From DATGMB01 sp035293845 (GTDB taxonomy: Bacteria > Acidobacteriota > Terriglobia > Bryobacterales > Bryobacteraceae), in the NCBI GenBank assembly GCA_035293845.1, contig DATGMB010000033.1, positions 1 to 50,346 of the forward strand: a stretch of DNA of 50,346 nucleotides, in the 5' to 3' direction. Below, piece after piece: positions 10,543-18,736 of this stretch. Each line of letters opens with the position of its first letter. Positions within the stretch are counted from its first letter, which is position 1. The notes beneath the pieces were generated by a model. It worked only from the letters and a program-made list of their open reading frames with translations. It was not told the DNA's origin and did no database searches. A program made the position numbers and the translations under genes.

Positions 10543-13377
10543 TCACCATCCCGTAAAGCTGCCGTGCCGGTCGCTCAGCCCGCTTCGCCGGATGGCGCTG
10601 GCCCGCGCCACGGCGTCGTTCATCACGCGGTGATTTGCATAGTTCGCCGTGATCGCGACGTCCAGCGCCGCCAGGTCGGGCCGCGATCCCACGCGGTCGG
10701 CCGCGCGTTGCAGGTCCCCCGTCCGTCCCCTCCGGCTCGCCAGATTGCCCGGCGCATTGATATGTTGATCGAGGATCAGCGCGACGCCCAACTGCGAGGT
10801 GATCACCTGGTTCGTCGGGAGGCTCCGGCGCACTCCGTTCAGCGTCACGTTGAGGGTCGGCACGGTCCGCAGAATGCGGTCGAAGCGCGCCGCGCCTTCC
10901 CGGATCTGCGCCGCCCGGAACGCGGCCGAGGCGATGGCGGCCTCGCGAAAGCGCGCGGCCCATGCGCTGTCCCGCACGATACGTCCGCCGGCCGGCGCTT
11001 CGATGAAGAAAGCGCCGCGGTCGGCGCTCGGCGGCAGCGCCAGGTCGCGCACGACAATATCGACGCCCGCCGGCTTGGCCGCCTGGTTCACCAGCCGTTC
11101 CTGCAGCGTGGCCCCGAGCGCTCCGGCACCGCGCACGTCGAGCCGGTAGATGCCGAAATAGAGCTCGAATTCATCGGGGTTTTCGGCCTTGAATCGCCGC
11201 AAGAGTCCCGAAAGCTCGGGGTCCGAGTGCGCGCCCCATTGCTGAATTCCGGCGGAGACGATCGCCGCATCCGCCCGGTTCATGCCGTCCAGCCGGCCTT
11301 CATTGGGTGCGATGGCGCGCACCACCGCCACGCGCGGAAGGAACTGCGGGTTGGCGCGGTCCGGCGCGAATCGCGGGTCCTGGCTCACGTCCGGAAACGC
11401 CAGGCGGCCCGCGAAATCCGGGCCTTCAAATCGCGCATCGATTGCGTGAGTCATGCAGCCGGCCAGCACGTCCCGGCCGAGGACCATGCGGTGGATTCCG
11501 CCCGGCGGATCGCTGGCTCGCACGCGGGATGGGCACCCTCCGCGGCGCGAAACGAGCTGGGCCGCCGTTTCCGGCACATCCCGCGCTGTAGTCAGCCGCG
11601 CTCCAATTCCCAACCCGCGTTCGATCATGCCGAGCGCGCGCCGCCGCTGCGCCTCAGCGGCCGGCGAAAGACGCGCGGGTGGAGCGCCCAGAATCCGGCG
11701 CAGCAGGAACAGCGCGCCCGCTCCGGCGGTCAGCGAGGCCAGCAGATTCACCTGATGGTTGACGGCGTTGTTGCAGAACTCGAGCGCGGTCTGGAACGGG
11801 TCGACCGCCGCCCGAAACGCCGCGAAGAGGAGGAATACGGCTTCGAACGCGTTCGCCAGCATGCGCGCCTGCAGCGCGATGCTCAGGGCGAGCGGTGTGC
11901 TGTGCGCCGCGATCAGAGCCTGTGCTTCCCGCGTCACAGCGGCGTCATCGGGCTGGGGCAGGTGGTCCGGCCGAAGGTTCAGCGCGTCCCCGCAGCCTGC
12001 CGGAAACAAGCCGGCCCACTGCCGGATCAGCTTCGAGTTGAGCACCCAATCGCCCGTCGCCTGATCGATCTCGATCGGCAGCGGAATGCGCAGACCGTCG
12101 CGATAATTGCGCAGATCGGGCAGCGGCAGGTAGAACTGGCTGTAGATGAGAATTCCGCGCGCCAGCTCCTCTGCCGTGGGCGCCCGCGCGCCTCCCGGCT
12201 TCGGCGCGGCCCGGTAGAGAGGCAACAGGCTTTGCGCCAGGCCGAGCGGGGTCGCGCCCGGGCCGACGATCGCGGAGACGCGCGGGCGCAAGCTGGAATC
12301 GGTGACCAGCCCGCCTTGCACCGCCGCGAGCGGGCCCTCGACGATCCGCGGCACGCGGTCGGGAAAAAGGCGGACGTTGCCAGCCGAATCGGCGGTAAAC
12401 CAGGGATCGCGAGCGGGCCGCGGACGCGGCTGGCAGACCGCGGGAACGATGTTGCCCGCCCCCGATCCAGCGGCAACTTCGGCCTGGACCACACCGGACG
12501 GGCCGCAGAGCTGGCACGACCGCCATGCCTGAAACGTGGTCCACGCCTTGCGCAATGCGGGATCGAGGCGGGCCGGTATTTGGCGCACGGCATCGTGGAA
12601 GTCGATGATCGGCGGCCCGTCCGCAGCGGGTCCGTTCAGAATGACCGCGGCATCTTCGCCTGCTGGAATGACCTGCCGCGGGTCGGCGCTCAGCTTGCGG
12701 GCGTACGCGACTGCGGCCGCATCGTCCTCCTTGTAGATTCCCGCGAGTTGCCCCGCCTTGACCGCCGCAACCATGCCGGTTGCATCGGAGCGCGCCGAGG
12801 CGTCGCCGGCAAGCATGCGCCGCAGCGCCTGCCGCGCAAACACGTTGATCCGCGGATCGTCGACGTCAGGCCCGGGTCCCGGCCCCGCCAGCGGTGCCAC
12901 CGTGATCTCGACGCGGCGATTTTGCGCCCGCTGCGCCTCCGTCCGCGGAGATGGCACGACAAGCTGCGACGCCCCCGCGGCCTGCACGTCCCACTGGATT
13001 CGCCCCGCGATCGCCGGATCGGCAATCGCCTGGATCAGAGCCAGCCGCGCCTGCTCCGCGCGGTTGCCGCTGATTTTCCGTTCGTAATCCGGACCGCGCT
13101 GGAAATCGCGATCGGCGTGCCCAGCCAATCGGACCGACCCCAGGAACTGGCAGCCCGGCGCGGCGCTCGCCCGAATCGCGCGCGCGACGGCGGCCAGCTT
13201 CGCCCGCTCTGCCGCAGGCAGCCCCGCGACGGACGACCGGTAGCGGCCGAAGCCGCTCACGGTGGCGCCGGCCGGACTCGGACAGACCGCGTCGCCCTCC
13301 CATTCCAGCCCGTCGAACAACGGGAACAGCCTGCCGGCTCCCGCGCTTTGCGTTTCAAAGCTGAAAGCTTCGTTCAT
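10543..13377 (-). CDS. Large OmpA-like domain protein, unknown body
   Basis: 944 residues from the ATG at 13375-13377, with AGGTG seven bases upstream; a GTG at 13383 overlapping the upstream TGA is an alternative. Residues about 38-160 are OmpA-C-like (SVRLAGHADRDFQRGP, ERKISGNRAEQARLALIQAI, QRAQNRRVEI) and closely resemble the neighbouring 529-residue protein. The remaining 780 residues are Ala/Arg/Pro rich and not recognised: one hydrophobic stretch near residues 510-570 may span or sit on a membrane, and a C-terminal region has QVITSQLGVALILDQHINAPG. No signal peptide. It lies between the PLP enzyme and the 529-residue protein in one operon. A structural or scaffold role at the envelope is inference. 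Confidence 0.72.
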   Translation of the reverse strand: MNEAFSFETQSAGAGRLFPLFDGLEWEGDAVCPSPAGATVSGFGRYRSSVAGLPAAERAKLAAVARAIRASAAPGCQFLGSVRLAGHADRDFQRGPDYERKISGNRAEQARLALIQAIADPAIAGRIQWDVQAAGASQLVVPSPRTEAQRAQNRRVEITVAPLAGPGPGPDVDDPRINVFARQALRRMLAGDASARSDATGMVAAVKAGQLAGIYKEDDAAAVAYARKLSADPRQVIPAGEDAAVILNGPAADGPPIIDFHDAVRQIPARLDPALRKAWTTFQAWRSCQLCGPSGVVQAEVAAGSGAGNIVPAVCQPRPRPARDPWFTADSAGNVRLFPDRVPRIVEGPLAAVQGGLVTDSSLRPRVSAIVGPGATPLGLAQSLLPLYRAAPKPGGARAPTAEELARGILIYSQFYLPLPDLRNYRDGLRIPLPIEIDQATGDWVLNSKLIRQWAGLFPAGCGDALNLRPDHLPQPDDAAVTREAQALIAAHSTPLALSIALQARMLANAFEAVFLLFAAFRAAVDPFQTALEFCNNAVNHQVNLLASLTAGAGALFLLRRILGAPPARLSPAAEAQRRRALGMIERGLGIGARLTTARDVPETAAQLVSRRGGCPSRVRASDPPGGIHRMVLGRDVLAGCMTHAIDARFEGPDFAGRLAFPDVSQDPRFAPDRANPQFLPRVAVVRAIAPNEGRLDGMNRADAAIVSAGIQQWGAHSDPELSGLLRRFKAENPDEFELYFGIYRLDVRGAGALGATLQERLVNQAAKPAGVDIVVRDLALPPSADRGAFFIEAPAGGRIVRDSAWAARFREAAIASAAFRAAQIREGAARFDRILRTVPTLNVTLNGVRRSLPTNQVITSQLGVALILDQHINAPGNLASRRGRTGDLQRAADRVGSRPDLAALDVAITANYANHRVMNDAVARASAIRRSGLSDRHGSFTGW

Positions 13378-13379
13378 AC

Positions 13380-14453
13380 TCACCCACCTGCCGCGAACGG
13401 CCGGCCGCGGCCCGCCTGCGCCAGAGCCTCGACGGCGCGATCCACGTCCCGCGGCTCGTGCCGGGCCGTGATGAGAAAGCTCAACCGTGCCGCGGCGCCT
13501 GCCCGTGCCCAGAGAGGAACGGCCCGGATGCCCAGCTCCGCCAGCCGCCGGTGCAAGCCGATGATTTCATTCTCCGGCGCCGGCCCCAGGGTCTGTACCG
13601 GAAAAATTCCGCCGCGGAAACGGAAATCGGCGCGCGCCGCGCCGGCGCGGAAACGCGCCACCAACCTCGCGAGGCGCAGCCGCAGCGCATCCCCCGCGCT
13701 CCGGTTCACCGCCAGCGCGTGCGCGGCCGCATGGATTGCCGCGGCGGAAGGCGGACTGCAATGCGTCCGGGTCTGGCTCTTCCGCTCGAATTCCGCGATG
13801 GCGGCCGCGCTGCCCGCCAGCACCGCGAGCGGCGCGCCGAAGCCCTTGGCCAGCGAACTCACGGCCAGCACGCCGTTCCCCGCGATGCCCGCCGCCCGCA
13901 ACATTCCGCCTCCTCCCTTGCCGTAAGGCGCCGCCGGCCCTGGCGCCGGCCCGAAGATCCCGAGCGCCTGTGTGTCGTCGAGAATCAGCGCTCCGCCGCA
14001 CTCCCTCGCGCCATCAAGGTACTCCCGAAGCGGCGCCGCGCGCCCGCACGCGGGGCAGAAGGTATCGCTGACCACGATGGGCTCGCCTCCGCAACGGTGC
14101 AATTGCCGCCGCAGCGCCCCGGCGTCGAGATGCCGGAAGCTCGATACGGCGGCTCCCCGGCCGGCGGCCCGCTCCACGCCCCAGCGCGCGATCGGATACG
14201 CGCCGGAATCGACGTAGATCCTCGTCCGCGGCCCGGCCATCATCCCGAACAGGTCCCAAAACAGGTGCAGAGTCGAAGCGCCCGCCGTGCCGCGCTCGCA
14301 TCCCTGCAGCGCCGCGATTTCCTGCGCCACCCGGCGTGCCTCGGAGTTTTCCGCCAGAGCGGCCGGCACGCCCGCAGTCAGGCTCGGCCACGGCCGCAGC
14401 GACCGGCTCGGGTGGCGCATTCCGAGGTATAGAGCCGACGTGAAGTCGAGCAT
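13380..14453 (-). CDS. PLP-dependent enzyme, alpha-oxoamine synthase fold
   Basis: 357 residues of fold-type I. The PLP lysine is K203 (VSSLAKGFGAPLAVLAG), and the Asp that pairs with the PLP nitrogen is in ALILDDTQALGIFG (159-162). The overall layout is that of 8-amino-7-oxononanoate synthase, KBL and serine palmitoyltransferase. Two positions differ: where those enzymes have DDAH this has DDTQ, and the residue that usually stacks on the PLP ring as His in 'NHAS' appears as Tyr in DSGAYPIARWG. So it is probably a diverged member, perhaps an aminotransferase, and not BioF. No biotin genes are near. It lies between two structural-looking genes of the cluster, 10 bp and 2 bp from its neighbours. 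Confidence 0.78.
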   Translation of the reverse strand: MLDFTSALYLGMRHPSRSLRPWPSLTAGVPAALAENSEARRVAQEIAALQGCERGTAGASTLHLFWDLFGMMAGPRTRIYVDSGAYPIARWGVERAAGRGAAVSSFRHLDAGALRRQLHRCGGEPIVVSDTFCPACGRAAPLREYLDGARECGGALILDDTQALGIFGPAPGPAAPYGKGGGGMLRAAGIAGNGVLAVSSLAKGFGAPLAVLAGSAAAIAEFERKSQTRTHCSPPSAAAIHAAAHALAVNRSAGDALRLRLARLVARFRAGAARADFRFRGGIFPVQTLGPAPENEIIGLHRRLAELGIRAVPLWARAGAAARLSFLITARHEPRDVDRAVEALAQAGRGRPFAAGG

Positions 14454-14463
14454 TCCAGCCGGA

Positions 14464-16251
14464 TCAGCGGGCCACCGGACGCTGCGTTGCCAGCCGCTTC
14501 AACAGCAGCACCGAAGGAAGGGTGGCGTTGACCGGCTCAGCCGTGAGATCCACGCCCGTTGCCGCGCGATACGCGTAGATATAAGCCTGAATCTCCGGAC
14601 GCCAGTACCGCGCCCAGTTCGCCGCTTGCGCAGGATTGTTGACCGTGCTCCACGCGCCGTACCGGATCGAAAGCACGATCTGCTCGCCGTAGACCGCCAG
14701 ATCCCGGAAGTGAATGATCGAGACATCCGTCCAGCCTTTCATGGCCTTGACGGTATCGACCCGGTCCATCCATTCTTCCGGATACGGCACCATCACCTTG
14801 CCGCCCAGGAATTCGCGCATCTCCGGCCGCGCCAGCAGCCATTGCTGGATCATCATCTCCTGGCGGGCCGTGGAAGGCAGTTCGCCGAACTGGTTGGCCG
14901 CGCCGGCCGCCAGGATGTAGTGCGTGTCCTTGAGCGCGTTCAGCACGGGGAAACCGTCCGCCACCACGGTGGTGTCGTCGTCTTCCTTGTAGAACACCGT
15001 GCACAGGTTCAGCAGATTGTGAAAGGCTTCCAGGAACTTGGAGCGGCTATCGGACGGCCGGATCTGCCGCACGGCTTTCCCTTCGAGCATGAGACCGTAA
15101 TGGTGATTGTACTCATAGGCGCGCCGCACCACGGTGAGCCGGTGCTGCTCGTCCTGCACGTAGCCCCACAGCAGGTTATTGAGCCCGCGCAGCGGATCGA
15201 TATCGAAGCGCTCCAGCGGATCGCGCTGTCCCGGCCCACGGAAATTCTGGAAGCGCCGGCTGATCGCGTTCAAGGTCTGCACAAGCATGCCCTCTTCCAT
15301 CCAGTAGGACCAGATCAGCTCGATCATGCACGGGTGCACCAGCTTGCGCTTGAGGACGCCGTAACACTGGATGCCCATCGACCCGCTCGAAACCGCGGGC
15401 ATCTCGCCGAGCCGGGACCGCACAATGGCGAGATACGGAATCATCAGGTCTGCTGGGTCGCCCGAAATGGCGGCGCCTTTGTTCAGATAGTCGGTCCACC
15501 ACGAGTCGAGCGTGTCCTCCAGGTTCTGGGCGCCCTGGTTCAGCCGGGCGGCCTCATCCGTCGCGCTGAAGACCGTCGGGTCGCTGAACAGTGCCTGCAG
15601 ATCCTTGTGCCCGAGAAATACGCCGCAATGCGTCATCAGGAAGCATTCGGTCGCAATCTTCAGGATGCGGTAGGCGTCCATATCGTTGAACGGCAGGGCG
15701 CGGCGCGAGCTCAGTGGGCGCTGATTGGGCCGCAGTAGCTTCGGATCGTCGCAATCGACGCCTTGGCCGCACATCGCCGCGTCGATGGCGTTCACGTAAT
15801 TATTGAAGCTGAGCCGGTTCGTGCTGTTGCGGATCACCACCCAGAGCGCGGCGTCCGAGGTCACGTTCTCGGCCGCACGCGACATGGTCACGGTGAGCGG
15901 CTCGCCGCTGAGTAGCGGCCTGGGTTGGACCGCAATCTTCTCGGGCGCCGGAGCGGCCACGCCTGTCCCCAAGTCGGCCGTGACGGTGTATTCGCCTTCC
16001 GGAACGCCGCTGGTGTCCCATTTGAACTCCATCGGCGGGTTGCTTTCGGTCGGCGCCACTGGCGGCACGATCGGCACGACCTGCGGCCCGAAGTCATAGT
16101 CGCCGAAAACCACGTGCCAGGTGGGCGACACACCGGCGGGCGCTCCGGTCAGAGTGAAGACGGCCAGCCCTCCGGCATAGACGGTCTCCGGAGCGATGGT
16201 CAGCGCCAGTCGATGCGACGCCGGCGTCGGATTAGCAAGCTTTTGAGCCAT
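14464..16251 (-). CDS. Hypothetical protein with beta-sandwich N-terminus
   Basis: 595 residues; ATG preceded by AAGGAG. Residues 1-130 look like an immunoglobulin-like or PKD-like beta domain (ETVYAGGLAVFTLTG, MEFKWDTSGVPEGEYTVTAD). Residues about 145-595 are mostly helical, with aromatic-rich segments such as IELIWSYWMEEGMLVQTLNA and conserved-looking DIDPLRGLNNLLWGYVQDEQHRL. No signal peptide, no membrane segment and no catalytic motif that I can name. The position between the HEXXH protein and the PLP enzyme, with 11-bp and 10-bp gaps, makes it a firm operon member. I do not recognise the family. Confidence 0.75.
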   Translation of the reverse strand: MAQKLANPTPASHRLALTIAPETVYAGGLAVFTLTGAPAGVSPTWHVVFGDYDFGPQVVPIVPPVAPTESNPPMEFKWDTSGVPEGEYTVTADLGTGVAAPAPEKIAVQPRPLLSGEPLTVTMSRAAENVTSDAALWVVIRNSTNRLSFNNYVNAIDAAMCGQGVDCDDPKLLRPNQRPLSSRRALPFNDMDAYRILKIATECFLMTHCGVFLGHKDLQALFSDPTVFSATDEAARLNQGAQNLEDTLDSWWTDYLNKGAAISGDPADLMIPYLAIVRSRLGEMPAVSSGSMGIQCYGVLKRKLVHPCMIELIWSYWMEEGMLVQTLNAISRRFQNFRGPGQRDPLERFDIDPLRGLNNLLWGYVQDEQHRLTVVRRAYEYNHHYGLMLEGKAVRQIRPSDSRSKFLEAFHNLLNLCTVFYKEDDDTTVVADGFPVLNALKDTHYILAAGAANQFGELPSTARQEMMIQQWLLARPEMREFLGGKVMVPYPEEWMDRVDTVKAMKGWTDVSIIHFRDLAVYGEQIVLSIRYGAWSTVNNPAQAANWARYWRPEIQAYIYAYRAATGVDLTAEPVNATLPSVLLLKRLATQRPVAR

Positions 16252-16262
16252 ATGAGTTCTCC

Positions 16263-17606
16263 TTATTGCAAAGTCCACTGCGCCACGGCCGCCAATGCCG
16301 GAGGTCCTTGCGCCAACTCCAGCTTTGGCTGCGTCGAGCAAATATCGAGAGTGTCCAGGGCGCTGCGCATCGCCCAGTAACGAAGCAGACCGGCCAGCAC
16401 CTGGCTTTCGCGCTCGGGCGTAATCCTTCCGTCCGCCCGCGCCTGGCCGATCACCGCGAAAATGAGGCTGGGCGAGGCCGCCCGCATCCGCTCCGGAGAC
16501 GATGCCCAGCTCCGGTAATACAGCGCCAGCCGCGCCGGCTGCCGCTCCTCCACCGGCATCACTTCGCGCAACGACCTGCCCCGCAGCGCCGGCGGCCGGA
16601 AGTGGAGCAGCAGGCTCACGAACTCCGGAATGCTCGCTTCCAGCATGGCCAGTGTCGCGCTCGTCTCCGCGCTCACGCCGCTCACCGGGTACAGCGACTC
16701 CCAGTGCCGCGCGAGAGCCGCCCACTGCGGGTGAGGAAACAGCGCATTGCCCATCGCGCAGCTCAGCTTCACGCGAATCCACGGCGCCGGGTGCGGGTCC
16801 TCCGCGGTGATGCGAAACACGAACGCGCGCGGCAGGCTCACCAGGCTGATGAGCCCGAGGGTCGAAGCCATCCCGACCTTCGCCACGCCCCAGAAATCGG
16901 CCACAATCTCCGAGATCCAGCGCTCCCACAGCCGCCACGCCACGGCCAGCTCCGGCCGCAGCCTTCGGCGCATGCGCAGCGCCTGGCGCAGCGGCGGAAT
17001 CAGCCCCAGCAGCTCCGCCGCCTGATGTCCCGTCTCGTGTACCAGCGACGACGCGATCCCCGCGCCCACCATCCGTTCATGCGGCACGCGGATGATCGCG
17101 ATGGGATTCGGGTCCCCGCCCGGCAGTCGCGTGCGGGCCCGGCGGATCGCGCCGCCGTGGCCGCGATCGATGTAGCAGACCACCGGCGGCGGCCGGTAAT
17201 ATCCGCCGGGAAGCGAGATGGCATCGGCCGCGAGGTCGTCCAGACCGGCGATCCAAACGCCGGTTTCGTGCTCGCTGCGCTGCGTCAGAACGGCGGCGAA
17301 GATGTAGAACTGCGAGATGACGGCGTTGAACCGCAGCTTGAGCACCACCAGCCGTTTCTGTGCCTGCGCCGGAGTGGATCGCGCTCCCTCCCGCCCGAGC
17401 CAGAGCAGGAACGCCCCGATCCGGCCGCGCAGCCGCCGCCGCCCTTCGAGCAGATGGTTCTCCATGGCCGCTTCCGCCGCCGGCGGGACCGCCGCCGCCG
17501 GCACCATGGGCGTGGTGACGGCGAACGGCTTCAAGCGTTCGAGGCGCGTCAGCAGCGACCGCGCCTCCTGCTCGATCAACCATATCGCAGCCGATTGGCC
17601 TTTCAC
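16263..17606 (-). CDS. Predicted zinc metallopeptidase (HEXXH)
   Basis: 447 residues, GTG start with GGAG 8 bases upstream; 3 bp after the stop of the acidic protein. The motif HETGH (190-194) is followed 39 residues later by SEIVADFWG, with Glu 233; HEXXH then E-x-x-A-D is the gluzincin zinc-site arrangement. Flanking text VGAGIASSLVHETGHQAAEL is typical of peptidase helices. The rest is helical, with Arg/Ala-rich N-terminus and C-terminal repeats of LLxxWAxxS type; there is no signal peptide. Substrates are unknown; neighbours suggest it might process the acidic protein or the large divergent protein, but that is a guess. Confidence 0.82.
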   Translation of the reverse strand: MKGQSAAIWLIEQEARSLLTRLERLKPFAVTTPMVPAAAVPPAAEAAMENHLLEGRRRLRGRIGAFLLWLGREGARSTPAQAQKRLVVLKLRFNAVISQFYIFAAVLTQRSEHETGVWIAGLDDLAADAISLPGGYYRPPPVVCYIDRGHGGAIRRARTRLPGGDPNPIAIIRVPHERMVGAGIASSLVHETGHQAAELLGLIPPLRQALRMRRRLRPELAVAWRLWERWISEIVADFWGVAKVGMASTLGLISLVSLPRAFVFRITAEDPHPAPWIRVKLSCAMGNALFPHPQWAALARHWESLYPVSGVSAETSATLAMLEASIPEFVSLLLHFRPPALRGRSLREVMPVEERQPARLALYYRSWASSPERMRAASPSLIFAVIGQARADGRITPERESQVLAGLLRYWAMRSALDTLDICSTQPKLELAQGPPALAAVAQWTLQ

Positions 17607-17609
17607 GGT

Positions 17610-18470
17610 TCAGACTCCGAGCAGAATGATGTGCCGCCCGCGGCGCACCCACTTGCCGTGATGCCGGCGGCAGCCCGCCGTCCCGCCGCATGACGGGCAG
17701 GAAGGCTCCGGCTGGCCCGCTGCGGGTGAAGGCTCCGGCGCGGCATAGATGTTCGTTTGCGGCCCGGCATAGATCGGCGGCGGTGCCGGCGGCCGGTACC
17801 CCGGCGCGCCCCCGATGCCCGCCGCGGGCGCCAATAGCCCCGGTGCGAACTTCTTTGCGGCGTCCACCACGGCGTCCTTGATCACCCTCTGCGGGTCGGC
17901 CTGCGGCGGCGCCATGGCGGCTCTCCGGGCGGCGTGGCCGGCGAACCGCACGTAGCGGCGGGCGATTTCGAAATCGCGATCCTCCGGGCTCAACCCTTCC
18001 CATTCGAGGCCGAAGGCGTCGCCCGCCATCGAAGCCAGCTTGCTGCCGATCAGGCCGCCGGCGGGGCCGCCCACAAACGTGCCGAGCGCGCCGCCCGCGA
18101 TCGGCAGCACTTTCTTCCCGATCTGCCTCAGCACCCCGGTGAGCTGCTGGCCAAGGGGAGACGCGATGGCCTTCTTCACCGTGCTCACGGCCTTGCTGAT
18201 CAGGCTTCCCAGGAAGTGATCGAGCTCCTGGTCGCTCCGAACCTCGAGCAGTTCGGCCGCCAGCTCGTCTTCCATCATTTCCGGCAGAGGCAACTCCCCG
18301 TAACCACTCTCGAATGGGCCTTCGTAGCTGCCTTGCGCTTCGCCGAGAATCTCTCCGAGGACGGTCCCCTGTTCGGCCGAGTATTCGCCCTGCTCCGAAT
18401 ACAGTGGGCTTTCTCCGTACTCGTACAGCTCGGATCCATATTCCAAAGTCGTGCGATCTACGTCGTGCAT
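17610..18470 (-). CDS. Acidic N-terminus protein with SDQELDHFLGSLI motif
   Basis: 286 residues; ATG preceded by AGGAGGAAGGT, the strongest Shine-Dalgarno in the cluster. Residues 1-75 are Glu/Tyr/Gly-rich and probably disordered. Residues 79-91 read SDQELDHFLGSLI, shared with the divergent 1134-residue protein. Next, residues 115-150 are a Gly-rich hydrophobic stretch (VLPIAGGALGTFVGGPAGG), then a helical segment with SPEDRDFEIARRYVRFAG (161-178). Residues 225-256 are Pro-rich. The end has C258-x2-C261-x5-C267-x2-H270-H271, a possible zinc knuckle, then GKWVRRGRHIILLGV. I recall similar proteins in other phyla, always unnamed. First gene of the operon. Function unknown; a carrier, scaffold or secreted partner is possible. 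Confidence 0.75.
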   Translation of the reverse strand: MHDVDRTTLEYGSELYEYGESPLYSEQGEYSAEQGTVLGEILGEAQGSYEGPFESGYGELPLPEMMEDELAAELLEVRSDQELDHFLGSLISKAVSTVKKAIASPLGQQLTGVLRQIGKKVLPIAGGALGTFVGGPAGGLIGSKLASMAGDAFGLEWEGLSPEDRDFEIARRYVRFAGHAARRAAMAPPQADPQRVIKDAVVDAAKKFAPGLLAPAAGIGGAPGYRPPAPPPIYAGPQTNIYAAPEPSPAAGQPEPSCPSCGGTAGCRRHHGKWVRRGRHIILLGV

Positions 18471-18536
18471 ACCTTCCTCCTGTCAAGACGACGGCCCGTT
18501 TTCGAGGAGCGGCCTCTCAACATCGGCGCCCTCGAA

Positions 18537-18552
18537 TGCACGCGCGGTGCCA
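18537..18552 (-). promoter_or_regulatory. Sigma54-type promoter for the minus-strand operon
   Basis: Read on the minus strand from 18552: TGGCA, seven bases, TGCA. The invariant GG (18551-18550) and GC (18539-18538) are separated by ten bases, as in the -24/-12 consensus. The expected start is near 18526, about 56 nt before the ATG at 18470. Confidence 0.5.
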
Positions 18553-18695
18553 CCGCGGAAAGCCCCGTGATTCCCGCGATGCCTTCCGCGTTTTCGCGAA
18601 GCGAACTTCGGAATTTCGCGATGGCGGCGCGAATCCGGCGAAGCCGGCTTCGGTCACGCATTCCGCGCAGTGCCGCGCGCTATGCGATTTGCGAT

Positions 18696-18711
18696 TGGCA
18701 GCCCGCATGCT
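18696..18711 (+). promoter_or_regulatory. Sigma54-type promoter for the 1134-residue gene
   Basis: TGGCA, seven bases, TGCT on the plus strand, with GG at 18697-18698 and GC at 18709-18710, ten bases between. The expected start is near 18722, just before GAGGT (18725-18729) and the ATG at 18737, so the geometry fits a short leader. This also argues against starts upstream of 18722. Confidence 0.5.
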
Positions 18712-18736
18712 CTCGTGCGGCGCCGAGGTCCGCACC

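Noticed and set aside
10564..13926. Plus-strand open frame of 1120 codons opposite the OmpA-like and PLP genes
   Set aside because: Arg/Ala/Pro-rich shadow in high-GC DNA; the minus-strand frames have domain motifs, Shine-Dalgarno sites and operon spacing.
18481..18486. TTGACA on the minus strand before the acidic protein gene
   Set aside because: It overlaps the Shine-Dalgarno, only about 10 bases from the ATG, so it cannot be a -35 for that gene.
18314..18736. N-terminal extension of the 1134-residue protein
   Set aside because: It overlaps the divergent gene's coding sequence and lies upstream of the predicted sigma54 start; ATG 18737 has a good Shine-Dalgarno.
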